Counted from the first letter of the stretch, positions 37,333-47,517 are shown. The stretch is DNA of 64,000 nucleotides from Candidatus Phytoplasma vitis (GCA_023934045.1 CP097583.1:62001-126000), one strand, 5' to 3'. Numbers and translations: made by a program. The notes: generated by a model not told the origin, from the letters alone.

Positions 37333-38640
37333 TTGACTAATAATAAAAATAATACAACATTTGCAGAATATCAAAGACCTAAAAAATTAAAAAAACCTGA
37401 AGTTTTTAATGATGCTATTTATGGTTATATATATATTGATTATGATTTTTTAGAACAATTAATTAATACTTTTCCTATGCAAAGATTGAGGAGAATTAAA
37501 CAATTGAGTTTTGTCAATATTGTTTTCAGTTGTGGTGAAAATTCTCGTTTTATTCATAGTTTAGGAGTTTATGAATTAGCTAGAAGATTTTTAGACAAAA
37601 ATAATAGTATTTTAAAAGGCATATTTACTCATAGAGATCAAATGCTTTTATTAACTACAGCTTTATTACATGATGTAGGCCATGGTTCTTATTCTCATGT
37701 TTTTGAGGAAATTTTCGAAACTAATCATGAAAAAAAAAGTGCAGAAATAATTGAAAAACATTCTCAGATTGTTTATATTTTAGATAAACTAGATCTTGAT
37801 TTTAAATATGATGTCGCTTCTATAATTAAAAAAGAAAATAAATTTAAGTTGATTGAACAACTTTTAACAAGTCAATTAGATTTCGATCGTTTAGATTATT
37901 TAAAAAGAGATGCTTTTTTTGTGGGGGTAAGCTATGGTTATATTGATTCCGAACGTTTAATTAGGAGTATGGAAATAGATAAAAAAAATAATAATATTGT
38001 GTTCAAAAAAAGCAATATTTCTGTTATAGAAAATTATTTAATTAGTCGTTATCATATGCATTCTATAGTATATAATCATTCTAAAGTATTAGGATTTTCA
38101 GTTATTTTTAGAAACATTTTTAAAAGACTTCTTTGTTTATTAAAAGGAAATTATAAATTCCAAATAGATAAGGAAAATAATTCTAATAGTATTCTTTCTA
38201 TTTTAAGAAAATTTCAGAAAAATCCCGATGATATTCAAGCTTATTTGGATATTGATGATTTTTATATAAATACTTTAATCTTTTATTTAAAAGATGAAAA
38301 AGATCAAATTTTATCTGATTTATGTTTTGATTTTTTAAATCGTAAGATTTGGAGTTGTTTAGAAAATAATTCTAAAAAAAATAAAGAACAAATTGAAAAA
38401 ATTAATAATTATTATGGCGATAATAAAGAATATTATACTTATGACAAAGATATTTCCTTTATTATTTATAATAATAAGGATGAGAATATTGGTGAAAGTA
38501 TTTTGATTTATAAAAAAAATAAATCGCAATTCAAAGTTTTTAGTAAAGAATCACCTATTATTAATAATGTTGTTTTAAATAAGAAATCAGGAAAAAAACA
38601 AAATAAATCAAAATTTTTTTATAGAGAATATCAAGAATGA
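37333..38640 (+). CDS. HD-domain phosphohydrolase (dGTPase/YwfO-like)
   Basis: 435 residues. Metal-binding HD signature: His75 (RFIHSLGVYE), His113-Asp114 (LLHDVGHGSYSH) and a later Asp in SQLDFDRLDYLKRDA. This arrangement, together with the N-terminal DAIYGYIYID, matches the YwfO/SAMHD1-like group of nucleotide phosphohydrolases. The substrate cannot be told from sequence; dNTP control is the usual guess. It starts at TTG with AGAAAGAAG about 11 bp upstream. Its TGA stop overlaps the ATG of rsmA (ATGA), so translation is coupled. Confidence 0.85.
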   Translation: MTNNKNNTTFAEYQRPKKLKKPEVFNDAIYGYIYIDYDFLEQLINTFPMQRLRRIKQLSFVNIVFSCGENSRFIHSLGVYELARRFLDKNNSILKGIFTHRDQMLLLTTALLHDVGHGSYSHVFEEIFETNHEKKSAEIIEKHSQIVYILDKLDLDFKYDVASIIKKENKFKLIEQLLTSQLDFDRLDYLKRDAFFVGVSYGYIDSERLIRSMEIDKKNNNIVFKKSNISVIENYLISRYHMHSIVYNHSKVLGFSVIFRNIFKRLLCLLKGNYKFQIDKENNSNSILSILRKFQKNPDDIQAYLDIDDFYINTLIFYLKDEKDQILSDLCFDFLNRKIWSCLENNSKKNKEQIEKINNYYGDNKEYYTYDKDISFIIYNNKDENIGESILIYKKNKSQFKVFSKESPIINNVVLNKKSGKKQNKSKFFYREYQE

Positions 38641-39455
38641 AACAAAAACATATATTTAAAAAAAAATATGGACAAAATTTTTTAAGTGATGTTAATTTAT
38701 TAAAAAATATTATCCAAAAAGCTGATTTAGAGAATAAAAATGTTGTTGAAATCGGTCCTGGAAAAGGCACTTTAACTCGTTTAATATTACCTAAAGCTAA
38801 AAAGGTTTTAGCTTATGAAATTGATTCTGATTTAAAGAATTTTTTAGATTTTGATGAAGAATCTAAAATTAATATTATTTATGATGATGTTTTATCACGT
38901 GATTTATTAGAAGATTTTAAAAAATATTTTCAAAAAGAAGAAATAGTTTTGATCGGCAATTTGCCTTATTCTATTTCTACTCCTCTTTTATTTAAGATTT
39001 TATTTATACCTCAAATCAAAACTTTTACTATTATGATTCAAAAAGAAGTAGGGTTGAGGATTATATCTAAGGAAAAAGAAAAAAATTATAATGCTTTAAG
39101 TGTTTTAGTACAATCTTTAACTCGTATTATTAAAATAAAAGTAATAAAAAAAAATATGTTTTTCCCACAACCTAAAGTTGATGGTATTGTTTTGAGATTT
39201 GATAAATTGGATTTGAATAATGAAGAAAAAGAATTTATTGAAAAAGATTTTTATCGATTTGTTAAAGCTGCTTTTCAGCAAAAAAGAAAAAATTTACTTA
39301 ATAACTTAAGTAAAAATTTTGATATTGATAAAAATGAAATTTTAAATTTTTTCCAGAAATATAATATTTCTAAAAATATTAGAGCTGAAGAAATTAGTAT
39401 TTCAAGATTTAAAGAAATAACAATGCTTTTTTTAAATTTTTTTAATTTGAAATAA
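38637..39455 (+). CDS. rsmA: 16S rRNA dimethyladenosine transferase RsmA (KsgA)
   Basis: Dimethylates two adjacent adenosines in the 3' terminal helix of 16S rRNA. The 272-residue protein has the N-terminal KKKYGQNFLSD, the SAM-binding VVEIGPGKGTLT (about 36-47) and the catalytic NLPYSIS. A C-terminal helical domain includes AAFQQKRKNLLNNL. It overlaps the preceding HD-domain gene by 4 bp. Confidence 0.98.
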   Translation: MKQKHIFKKKYGQNFLSDVNLLKNIIQKADLENKNVVEIGPGKGTLTRLILPKAKKVLAYEIDSDLKNFLDFDEESKINIIYDDVLSRDLLEDFKKYFQKEEIVLIGNLPYSISTPLLFKILFIPQIKTFTIMIQKEVGLRIISKEKEKNYNALSVLVQSLTRIIKIKVIKKNMFFPQPKVDGIVLRFDKLDLNNEEKEFIEKDFYRFVKAAFQQKRKNLLNNLSKNFDIDKNEILNFFQKYNISKNIRAEEISISRFKEITMLFLNFFNLK

Positions 39456-39610
39456 AAATTCAAAAAATTAAAAAATATAAAGTTATATAAAATATTAAAA
39501 TAAAGATGTTATTTTTTAATAAATATGTTAACATACTTTATAGTATTAAAATTATATTTAAATAAATATAAAATAAGATAAATTATTAATAAGGGATAAT
39601 ATATATTAAA

Positions 39611-40240
39611 ATGCAAGTTACTTACGTAAGAATAAATTTATATACTAATAAAAATAGATTAAAAGCTGTTGCTTCTATTACATTAAATAATTGTTTTGTA
39701 GTTCATAATATTAAAGTTATAGAAGGTGAAAAGGGTCTTTTTATCGCAATGCCAAGTACAAAAAATTCCAAAGGAATTTATGTAGATATTGCTCATCCTA
39801 TCAATAGAGAAACAAGACAAATGATTGAAGAAAAAGTCAACAAAGCTTTCCAAGAAATGGTTGATAAAGAAGAAAGCAAAATGGAAATGGGAACATTTGA
39901 AAATAAAGATAGTCAAAGCAATTTTCAAGTTACAAATGTTAAAGTGAATTTATATCCTAACAGTAAAACTAGATTAAGAGGAAAAGCTTCTATTACATTA
40001 AATGATTGTTTTGTAGTTCATGGTATTAAAATTATCGAAGGCGAAAGAAGTTTATTTATCGCAATGCCAAGTACAAAAAATTCTAAAGGCGTTTATATAG
40101 ATATTGCTCATCCAATTACTCAAGAAACAAGACAGATGATTGAAGAAAAATGTAAAAAAGTTTTCCAAGAAGTAACAGAAAATAATTTTCAATCAGAAGG
40201 AAATGAACAAATAGAGGATGATTTTCAATCAGTTTCATAA
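39611..40240 (+). CDS. spoVG: Tandem-domain SpoVG-family protein
   Basis: 209 residues made of two complete SpoVG domains (about 1-84 and 105-190) joined by an acidic linker, with an acidic C-terminal tail. Each has V(R/K)(I/V)NLY.N, A(S/V)ITL(N/D)(D/N)CFVVH.IK(V/I)IEG, FIAMPS and D(I)AHPI. Ordinary SpoVG is a single domain of about 90-100 residues that acts as a nucleic-acid-binding regulator. The two halves are so alike, including long shared DNA stretches, that duplication was recent or is being homogenised. Single gene, 154-bp leader with a TATGTTAACATA palindrome (39524-39535). Confidence 0.93.
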   Translation: MQVTYVRINLYTNKNRLKAVASITLNNCFVVHNIKVIEGEKGLFIAMPSTKNSKGIYVDIAHPINRETRQMIEEKVNKAFQEMVDKEESKMEMGTFENKDSQSNFQVTNVKVNLYPNSKTRLRGKASITLNDCFVVHGIKIIEGERSLFIAMPSTKNSKGVYIDIAHPITQETRQMIEEKCKKVFQEVTENNFQSEGNEQIEDDFQSVS

Positions 40241-40326
40241 AATTAAAAATAAATTTTTAAAAAAACAAAATTGTTTTTAAAATAGTGATTTTATAAATTC
40301 TTTAGAAAGATAATATTATAATTATA

Positions 40327-42288
40327 ATGAATAGTACTTTGAAAGAAAAAGAATTTGAAAGTCATAAAAAATTTATTTATTTATTTTTTATAGGTATTTT
40401 ATTTTATTTTTTATTTTTTCTTCCTTTAGATTTTGGAATTTCATTTGGAATGGATGAATCAAAATCAAAATTTTTAAAAATATTTTTAACAATTTTGATT
40501 TTATTTTTAACTGGATACCCAGTTATTAAAGAAGGTTTGATTAAAACTTATGAACAAACAAAGAAAAATCGAAAATTAACTTTTAATGTTCATATTTTAA
40601 TGATTTTGGTTTCTTTTTTGTCTTTTTTTATGAAACATTATAATGAATCTATTTTATTGATTATTATTTTTGGAGGAGCTCATTTTTTAGAAGAATATGT
40701 CGAAAATAAAAATCAAAAGGATATAAAAAAACTTTTAGATATAAAACCGAAAAAAGCTAGATTATTAAAAAAAAATAATGATTACGAATTGATAGATGTT
40801 TCGGATTTAAAAATAGGCGATCGAGTTATGGTTTTGAATGGTGAACAAATACCTTCTGATGGTGTTATTGTATTAGGTCATTCTTCTATAGACGAATCGG
40901 CTATTACAGGCGAAAGTATTCCTTTAGAAAAAAAAAAAAGTGATAAAGTTTTCGGTAGCAATTTGAATTTAAGTAATACTTTGATAGTTGAAATTACTCA
41001 AACTGAAGATAAAACTATTTTTTCTGAAATAATTCGATTAACTGAAAAAATTCAAAACAATGTTTCTAAAAAAGCTTCTTTCATTAATAAAATAGCTCCT
41101 GCATATATTAAATTAATTATATTTGCTATTTTAGGGTTTATTGTTGTATCTGGAATATATAATTGTTATTTTTATAGTGAAATAAAGTTTAAAGAAATTT
41201 TATTGAAAAGTATGATTTTTTTAACTGTTGCTGCTCCATGCGCTTTAGCTGTTGCTGATATACCAGCTACTCTTTCGGCTATTTCTAATTTAGCTAAAAA
41301 AGGAGTTTTATTAAAAAATGGAAAATCTTTAGGTATTTTATCTGAGGTTCAAACTATTGTTTTTGATAAAACAGGCACTTTAACGCAAGGAAAAATTGAA
41401 GTTAAAGAAGTTTTTTTTAATTCAGAAATATTAGAAAACGAAAGAAAACAATATTTAGATATTTTATGGACGATGGAAAAAGATTCAAATCATCCGATAG
41501 CTTTTTCAATACAAAAATATTTAAAAGAAAATTTTGATTTAAATTTTTCTTTAAAATTAAAAACTACTAATTTAATTGGAGTCGGTATTGAAGCTTTCGA
41601 TAAAAAAGATAATCATTATAAAATAGCTAAATATAATATTTTTGAAAAAGTTCCTACCGAAATAGAAGAAAAAACTCAAGAATTTTTGAATCAAGGTCAA
41701 ACAGTTATATATTTTAGTCATAATGATAAAATTATTATGATTATTACTATAATTGATATAGTTCGTAATGAATCTAAAGAAATGATTGAGTATTTTAATA
41801 AAAATAATGTTAATACTATTATGCTTACAGGCGATAATAAGCAAGTAGCAGAAGCTATTTCTTCTGATTTGAATCTGAATTATGTTTTTTCTAATTGTTT
41901 ACCAGAAGATAAAGTTAAATATATTAACGAAATGAAAGAAAAAAAACATATTGTTGCTATGGTTGGTGATGGAGTTAATGATTCTCCTGCTTTAGCTACT
42001 TCTGATATTTCAATAACTTTACAAGAAGGTAGTGATGTTGTTATTGATATTGCGGATATTGTTTTAGTTAAAAATGATTTAAGAAAAATAATATATGCGC
42101 ATAAGTTGTCTAAAAAATTAAATAAAGTAGTATGGCAAAATATTATATTCGCTTTTTTTATTATAATAGTATTTTTTTTAATTAATATTTTCTTTAAATT
42201 ACCTTTACCTATAGCAGTTATCGCACATGAAGGAAGTACTTTATTAGTTATTTGTAATTGTTTAAGATTAAGAAATGATATCGAATAA
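40327..42288 (+). CDS. P1B-type heavy-metal-transporting ATPase
   Basis: 653 residues with the full P-type set: actuator TGES in AITGESIPLEKKK, phosphorylation site DKTGTLTQGK (Asp347), nucleotide-binding HP in SNHPIAFSIQ and hinge GDGVNDSPAL (about 546). The transport-site helix reads VAAPCALAVADIPATL (Ala303-Pro304-Cys305) in place of CPC. There is no N-terminal metal-binding HMA domain. Domain order and the HP locus mark the P1B group (Zn/Cd/Co/Cu export). The APC variant leaves the metal open. A good terminator follows at 42321. Confidence 0.88.
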   Translation: MNSTLKEKEFESHKKFIYLFFIGILFYFLFFLPLDFGISFGMDESKSKFLKIFLTILILFLTGYPVIKEGLIKTYEQTKKNRKLTFNVHILMILVSFLSFFMKHYNESILLIIIFGGAHFLEEYVENKNQKDIKKLLDIKPKKARLLKKNNDYELIDVSDLKIGDRVMVLNGEQIPSDGVIVLGHSSIDESAITGESIPLEKKKSDKVFGSNLNLSNTLIVEITQTEDKTIFSEIIRLTEKIQNNVSKKASFINKIAPAYIKLIIFAILGFIVVSGIYNCYFYSEIKFKEILLKSMIFLTVAAPCALAVADIPATLSAISNLAKKGVLLKNGKSLGILSEVQTIVFDKTGTLTQGKIEVKEVFFNSEILENERKQYLDILWTMEKDSNHPIAFSIQKYLKENFDLNFSLKLKTTNLIGVGIEAFDKKDNHYKIAKYNIFEKVPTEIEEKTQEFLNQGQTVIYFSHNDKIIMIITIIDIVRNESKEMIEYFNKNNVNTIMLTGDNKQVAEAISSDLNLNYVFSNCLPEDKVKYINEMKEKKHIVAMVGDGVNDSPALATSDISITLQEGSDVVIDIADIVLVKNDLRKIIYAHKLSKKLNKVVWQNIIFAFFIIIVFFLINIFFKLPLPIAVIAHEGSTLLVICNCLRLRNDIE

Positions 42289-42320
42289 AAAAACCATTAA
42301 ATATTTAATTATAAATATAG

Positions 42321-42348
42321 CTTAGTTATTTATTAACTAAGTTTTTTT
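42321..42348 (+). terminator. Terminator after the metal ATPase gene
   Basis: Perfect 8-bp stem CTTAGTTA/TAACTAAG (42321-42328 with 42334-42341), 5-base loop, then seven T. Confidence 0.85.
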
Positions 42349-42368
42349 ATAATTAATTTGCTAATTTT

Positions 42369-42410
42369 AATTATAAAGGCTTTAATTATAAAGGCTTTAA
42401 TTATAAAGGC
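42369..42410 (+). repeat. 15-bp tandem repeat, 2.8 copies
   Basis: aattataaaggcttt at 42369-42383 and 42384-42398, then aattataaaggc at 42399-42410. Noncoding slippage repeat. Confidence 0.9.
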
Positions 42411-42479
42411 AATAAATTTAATATAAAAGAGTATGTAATTTGTATTTTATAGTTGAATAAAGTATAAATTTTAGTTATG

Positions 42480-42522
42480 CAATATAATAAAATCAAATAA
42501 TTTATTTGATTTTATTATATTG
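42480..42522. repeat. Perfect 20-bp inverted repeat with 3-base loop
   Basis: 42480-42499 pairs without mismatch with 42503-42522. No T run follows on the plus strand, so it is not a textbook terminator. It may be a bidirectional terminator, an RNA-stability hairpin or a recombination relic. Confidence 0.85.
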
Positions 42523-42661
42523 AATTAAAATAATTAATGTTTCGGTTATGATAATAGAAAAAATAGATAGTAAATTTAATTAAATATGAATAGGTTCAAT
42601 TTTCAAAATATATAATACTAAAATATATAAAAAGAACATTTTTAAAAGGTTAAGAAAATGA

Positions 42662-42778
42662 CGTTTTGAATTGTTTGTTTATGAGAACATTCTTGGAAAT
42701 TTGCTTTTAAGTTTTAGATGGGAAGATCAGTTTGTAATAAAATCAAAAAATACAAATCCTCGACATAAACTCATTTGA
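42662..42778 (+). pseudogene. Possible remnant of a coding gene (38 codons)
   Basis: Open frame between two TGA codons reading RFELFVYENILGNLLLSF, then RWEDQFVIKSKNTNPRHKLI. A TTG at 42671 could start it, but no ribosome-binding site is clear. Composition (Trp, Arg, CGA and CTC codons) differs from the surrounding spacer and looks protein-like. I do not recognise the family. It may be the decayed end of a mobile or effector gene. Confidence 0.35.
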
Positions 42779-42961
42779 TTTATCCATATTATAATAACCA
42801 ACTAAATAGAAAAATTAGTTATTTTTTAATAATAAATAAGTTATTATAAAAAGATAAGATTAAAAAAATATGTTTTAAAATAATTATTTAATTTTAATTA
42901 AGTTTAATATTAAAAATTATTTAATATTTTTAAAAAAAATAAAAAGAGATGATTTTCACAA

Positions 42962-43492
42962 ATGAGAATATTACCTTATGAACTTTATCCATATAGTTCT
43001 GATTTATCCTTATGTGCTCTCAGAAAAGAGTTTGGGATGTATGATTATTGTTTAAATAATAAAAAAAATAATAAATCTATGGAACTTTTTTTAAAAAAAG
43101 GTCGAAATTATTTTAATTTATCTATTTATCGATGGATTCAAGAAATGAAAAAAAGAAAACATTATGTCAATAGTTTTCATTTATTTTATGCATTTAATAA
43201 TAAATATCAAATTATTGAAACAGATTTATTTTTAATTTTAGAATGTTGTATCCAATGGGAAATAAAATCTTTTGCCCCTTATAATACTAATTTGACTTGG
43301 TATCAAATTTTTATTAAGATTGCCAAATTAAGAACAGTTAATATTAAACAATTAGATTTAGCGCTTTATAATCAACTTTTTCAATGGTATAAAGTTAATT
43401 TTATGCGTTTAAACAAACAAGGTTCTTTAAAACCTTATCAACTGGATATGGTTAAAGTTATAAAATATTTTAGTAAATTATTAAATTTTTAA
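42962..43492 (+). CDS. Unrecognised 176-residue basic protein
   Basis: No family recognised with confidence. The protein begins MRILPYELYPYSSDLSLCAL, is rich in Tyr, Phe, Asn and Lys, and has no signal peptide or clear membrane helix. Its segments YRWIQEMKKRKHYVNS and LILECCIQWEIKSF look folded and helical. The MR(I/L)LPYEL...RWxxEMKKR pattern is faintly reminiscent of pyrimidine-dimer glycosylase-like small proteins, but this is only a hint. AGAGATGA precedes the ATG, and a strong terminator follows at 43502, so it is an independent unit and probably expressed. Confidence 0.7.
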   Translation: MRILPYELYPYSSDLSLCALRKEFGMYDYCLNNKKNNKSMELFLKKGRNYFNLSIYRWIQEMKKRKHYVNSFHLFYAFNNKYQIIETDLFLILECCIQWEIKSFAPYNTNLTWYQIFIKIAKLRTVNIKQLDLALYNQLFQWYKVNFMRLNKQGSLKPYQLDMVKVIKYFSKLLNF

Positions 43493-43918
43493 TTTTAATT
43501 TATAGAGTTTAACTAATATAAGTTAAACTCTATTTTTTTAGAAAATAAATTTTTTTTGATAAAAATTTTATTTTTAAAATAACTATTTAAAACTTCAAAT
43601 TAATTTGATTATTTAATACTTTTTTAAACTAAGAAAATATTTTATGAATTAAAAAAGTATTTAAATTTTGAAAAAATATCAAAAAAGTATTTTTTTATTG
43701 TTATTATTAATTATAAAATGATAAAAAGGATAAAAGACAATTTCATTATTTTAATATAAAAATTTTTTATCATAATATTTTTTAAGAATTCATAAATTAT
43801 TCAATTTTTTTTGTTTTTTTTTATTGTAAAATTAATATGTAGAAGTAATTTTATAGAAATTATTCTCACAATTTTGAAAATATATTTAAAACAATATTTA
43901 ATTAGATAGGAAAACAAA
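43493..43918. other. Intergenic leader of the VmpA-like gene
   Basis: 426 bp without a gene: the terminator at 43502-43539, then AT-rich DNA with poly-T tracts, and a ribosome-binding site (ATAGGAAAAC) shortly before 43919. No clear promoter could be chosen. Confidence 0.6.
43502..43539 (+). terminator. Terminator after the unrecognised 176-residue protein gene
   Basis: Perfect 13-bp stem (43502-43514 with 43521-43533), 6-base loop, followed by six T. Confidence 0.9.
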
Positions 43919-45064
43919 ATGATAGAAAAACAAATGAATAGAAAAATTAATATTCAAAGTTTTATATCTTTAATTTTTGTTTTTATGTTTTTATTTTTAA
44001 ATGTTTTTTATTTAACACAAATAAAAGCTATTACAGATTTGAGTGGTGTTTTATTAAAAAAAGATTTAGGTGAAATTACATCTAAAGATTTAAAAGTTAC
44101 CAAAGAAGAAATTATAAATCAAATTAAAGAAAAAAATCCAGATTTAAAAGATAAAAATTTACAAATAGTAGGCGAACCAACTGAAACTAGAGTTACAGTT
44201 AAATCTGATGATTATACAGGACAAGTAAACGTTAATTTTACTGTTAAAGAAAAAGAAGTTCTAAAAGTTGAATTATCGACTGTTTTAAAAACTAAAGAAT
44301 TAGGCGAAATTAAATCTAAAGATTTAAAAGTTACTAAAGAAGAAATTATAAGACAAATTAAAGAAAAAAATCCAGATTTAAAAAATAAAAATTTACAAAT
44401 AGTAGGCGAACCAACTGAAACTAGAGTTACAGTTAAATCTGATGATTATACAGGACAAGTAAACGTTAATTTTACTGTTAAAGAAAAAGAAGTTCTAAAA
44501 GTTGAATTATCGACTGTTTTAAAAACTAAAGATTTAGGTGAAATTACATCTAAAGATTTAAAAGTTACCAAAGAAGAAATTATAAATCAAATTAAAGAAA
44601 AAAATCCAGATTTAAAAGATAAAAATTTACAAATAGTAGGCGAACCAACTGAAACTAGAGTTACAGTTAAATCTGATGATTATACAGGACAAGTAAACGT
44701 TAATTTTACTGTTAAAGAAAAAGAAGTTCTAAAAGTTGAATTATCGACTGTTTTAAAAACTAAAGAATTAGGCGAAATTAAATCTAAAGATTTAAAAGTT
44801 ACTAAAGAAGAAATTATAAGACAAATTCAAGAAAAAAATAGCGATTTAAAAAATAAAAATTTACAAATAGTAGGCGAACCAACTGAAACTAGAGCTACAG
44901 TTAAATCTGATGATTTTCAAGGCGAAGTAGAAGTTGAGTTTACTGTTAAGAAAAAAAGTTTTTTTAGTTTATTTACAATAGCTATTATTTTAAGTATAGG
45001 TGTAGCATCTTTAGCTTTATTAGGTTATTATTTTTATGAAAAAAACAATAAAAAAATAGATTAA
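43919..45064 (+). CDS. VmpA-like variable membrane protein with four 78-residue repeats
   Basis: 381 residues: basic N-terminus, signal-anchor (about 12-37, ending YLTQIKA), four consecutive 78-residue repeats (about 41-118, 119-196, 197-274, 275-350), a C-terminal membrane helix (about 352-374) and a basic tail. Each repeat contains SKDLKVTKEEII.QI.EKN, LQIVGEPTETR and TVKSDD. The fold is probably alpha/beta and exposed outside the cell. Repeat length (78 aa, 234 bp) and anchored topology match what is known of VmpA, an adhesin of flavescence doree phytoplasma that binds insect-vector cells. Repeats 1 and 3 share one variant (GEIT..IINQ..LKDKN), 2 and 4 the other (GEIK..IIRQ..LKNKN). Monocistronic with its own terminator. 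Adhesin function is inferred. Confidence 0.85.
   Translation: MIEKQMNRKINIQSFISLIFVFMFLFLNVFYLTQIKAITDLSGVLLKKDLGEITSKDLKVTKEEIINQIKEKNPDLKDKNLQIVGEPTETRVTVKSDDYTGQVNVNFTVKEKEVLKVELSTVLKTKELGEIKSKDLKVTKEEIIRQIKEKNPDLKNKNLQIVGEPTETRVTVKSDDYTGQVNVNFTVKEKEVLKVELSTVLKTKDLGEITSKDLKVTKEEIINQIKEKNPDLKDKNLQIVGEPTETRVTVKSDDYTGQVNVNFTVKEKEVLKVELSTVLKTKELGEIKSKDLKVTKEEIIRQIQEKNSDLKNKNLQIVGEPTETRATVKSDDFQGEVEVEFTVKKKSFFSLFTIAIILSIGVASLALLGYYFYEKNNKKID
44039..44940 (+). repeat. Four tandem 234-bp units arranged as two 468-bp pairs
   Basis: Units start near 44039, 44273, 44507 and 44741. The first pair and the second pair are almost identical to each other, base for base in long stretches, whereas units 1 and 2 differ at several fixed codons. 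This indicates duplication of a two-unit block. Confidence 0.9.
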
Positions 45065-45669
45065 AATTTATTTTGAGTATATTTTAGATCGAATAATTAA
45101 TTTTTTAATTATTCGATTTTTTTTATATAAATAATTGTGAGTTTTTTATTGATTTATTTTGAAATCAAAATATAATATTAATTGTGTTTTCAAGAATTAA
45201 ATAAAATTATCGAAATTTAATTTTTTATATTTAAATTAAAGTTGTTAGTTATAAGAATTTACAAGATTATTAATAATTTTTTGTATATATAAAGTTCGAA
45301 AATAATTTATTTTGATTATAATAAAAAAAATTAATTAAAAATATTTTTTTTACAATAAAATAAAATATTTTTTGTATAATAATAAAGTTAAATTAATTTT
45401 ATAAAAAAATAAATTTTATAATTTATTCTTGATAAATATTTAATTTTTATGAAATTTATAAATTAAAAATATATAAGAAAGTTGTGTATTTGTAATTATA
45501 AATTTTTGATTTTTTTTAAAGAAAATAAAACATTTTTAATTATAATTTAGTATAATTATAAATGTTATGAAAAATTTATTTTAATTTATTTATTTGTTAT
45601 AAATTATGTTAAAATTATTTGTAGTTTTTTGGATAAAAAAATTATTTTTTAAATTTATTTTATGTATCC
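45065..45669. other. AT-rich region upstream of the rRNA operon
   Basis: 605 bp without a gene, after the VmpA-like terminator. Very AT-rich with several TATAAT-like strings (for example 45375-45380, 45541-45546 and 45551-45556) and an imperfect hairpin at 45531-45564. The rrn promoter should lie here, but none of the -10 candidates has a well-spaced -35, so I do not choose one. Confidence 0.55.
45088..45124 (+). terminator. Terminator after the VmpA-like gene
   Basis: Perfect 13-bp stem (45088-45100 with 45105-45117), loop TTTT, followed by a run of T. Confidence 0.9.
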
Positions 45670-45753
45670 GGAGGGGTAGCGAAGTGGCTAAACGCATCAG
45701 TCTGTAAAACTGCTCCGTAAGGTACGATGGTTCGAATCCATCCCCCTTCACCA
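45670..45753 (+). tRNA. tRNA-Tyr (GTA)
   Basis: 84 bases with an encoded CCA end, GTA anticodon in ctGTAaa, a long variable arm as expected for bacterial tRNA-Tyr, and TTCGAATC T-loop. The acceptor stem pairs with one G-U. It lies about 120 bp before 16S rRNA and is probably co-transcribed with the rRNA operon. Confidence 0.95.
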
Positions 45754-45797
45754 TTTAATATTTTTTTATCTTATTTATTTAAAAATTTGTGTTTTTG

Positions 45798-45812
45798 AAA
45801 ACTGAAGATGAT
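45798..45812 (+). other. 5' half of the 16S rRNA processing stem
   Basis: aaaactgaagatgat is exactly complementary to 47433-47447 just past 16S. The pair would close the 16S precursor into a stem for RNase III. Confidence 0.85.
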
Positions 45813-45876
45813 ATTTTAATATTAATTTTTAATTAATAAAAACAAAATTTTTGTTATTAAAATATCAAAAATTTTA

Positions 45877-47411
<1,535 letters not shown>

Positions 47412-47432
47412 AAGGACATACATATAAAAATC

Positions 47433-47447
47433 ATCATCTTCAGTTTT
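47433..47447 (+). other. 3' half of the 16S rRNA processing stem
   Basis: atcatcttcagtttt, the reverse complement of 45798-45812. Pairing continues a little further with a small bulge. Confidence 0.85.
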
Positions 47448-47517
47448 GAAAGACTTAGGTTAAAATATAAGTTTTTCTTTTTATAAAAAAAGTGTTTCTC
47501 TTATATAAAAGACCAAA

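Larger units (their letters stand above)
42289..42961. other. Hairpin- and repeat-rich intergenic region with a possible gene remnant
   Basis: 673 bp between the P-type ATPase and the next gene. In order it holds a terminator (42321-42348), a 15-bp tandem repeat (42369-42410), a perfect 20-bp inverted repeat (42480-42522), and an island of less AT-rich sequence (about 42650-42790) with a 38-codon open frame. AT-rich leader sequence follows. No intact gene. Confidence 0.65.

Noticed and set aside
41572-41844. A 90-codon minus-strand frame within the metal ATPase gene
   Set aside because: It is antisense to a conserved P-type ATPase segment and has no signals of its own.
20069-42288. Potential mobile unit or prophage insertion in the housekeeping run
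   Set aside because: No transposase, integrase, single-stranded-binding, tmk/dam or terminase-like gene and no flanking repeats; all genes are ordinary core genes.
42640-42790. tmRNA, 4.5S RNA or RNase P RNA in the composition island
   Set aside because: I looked for a tRNA-like end, the SRP tetraloop region and the conserved RNase P core and found none.
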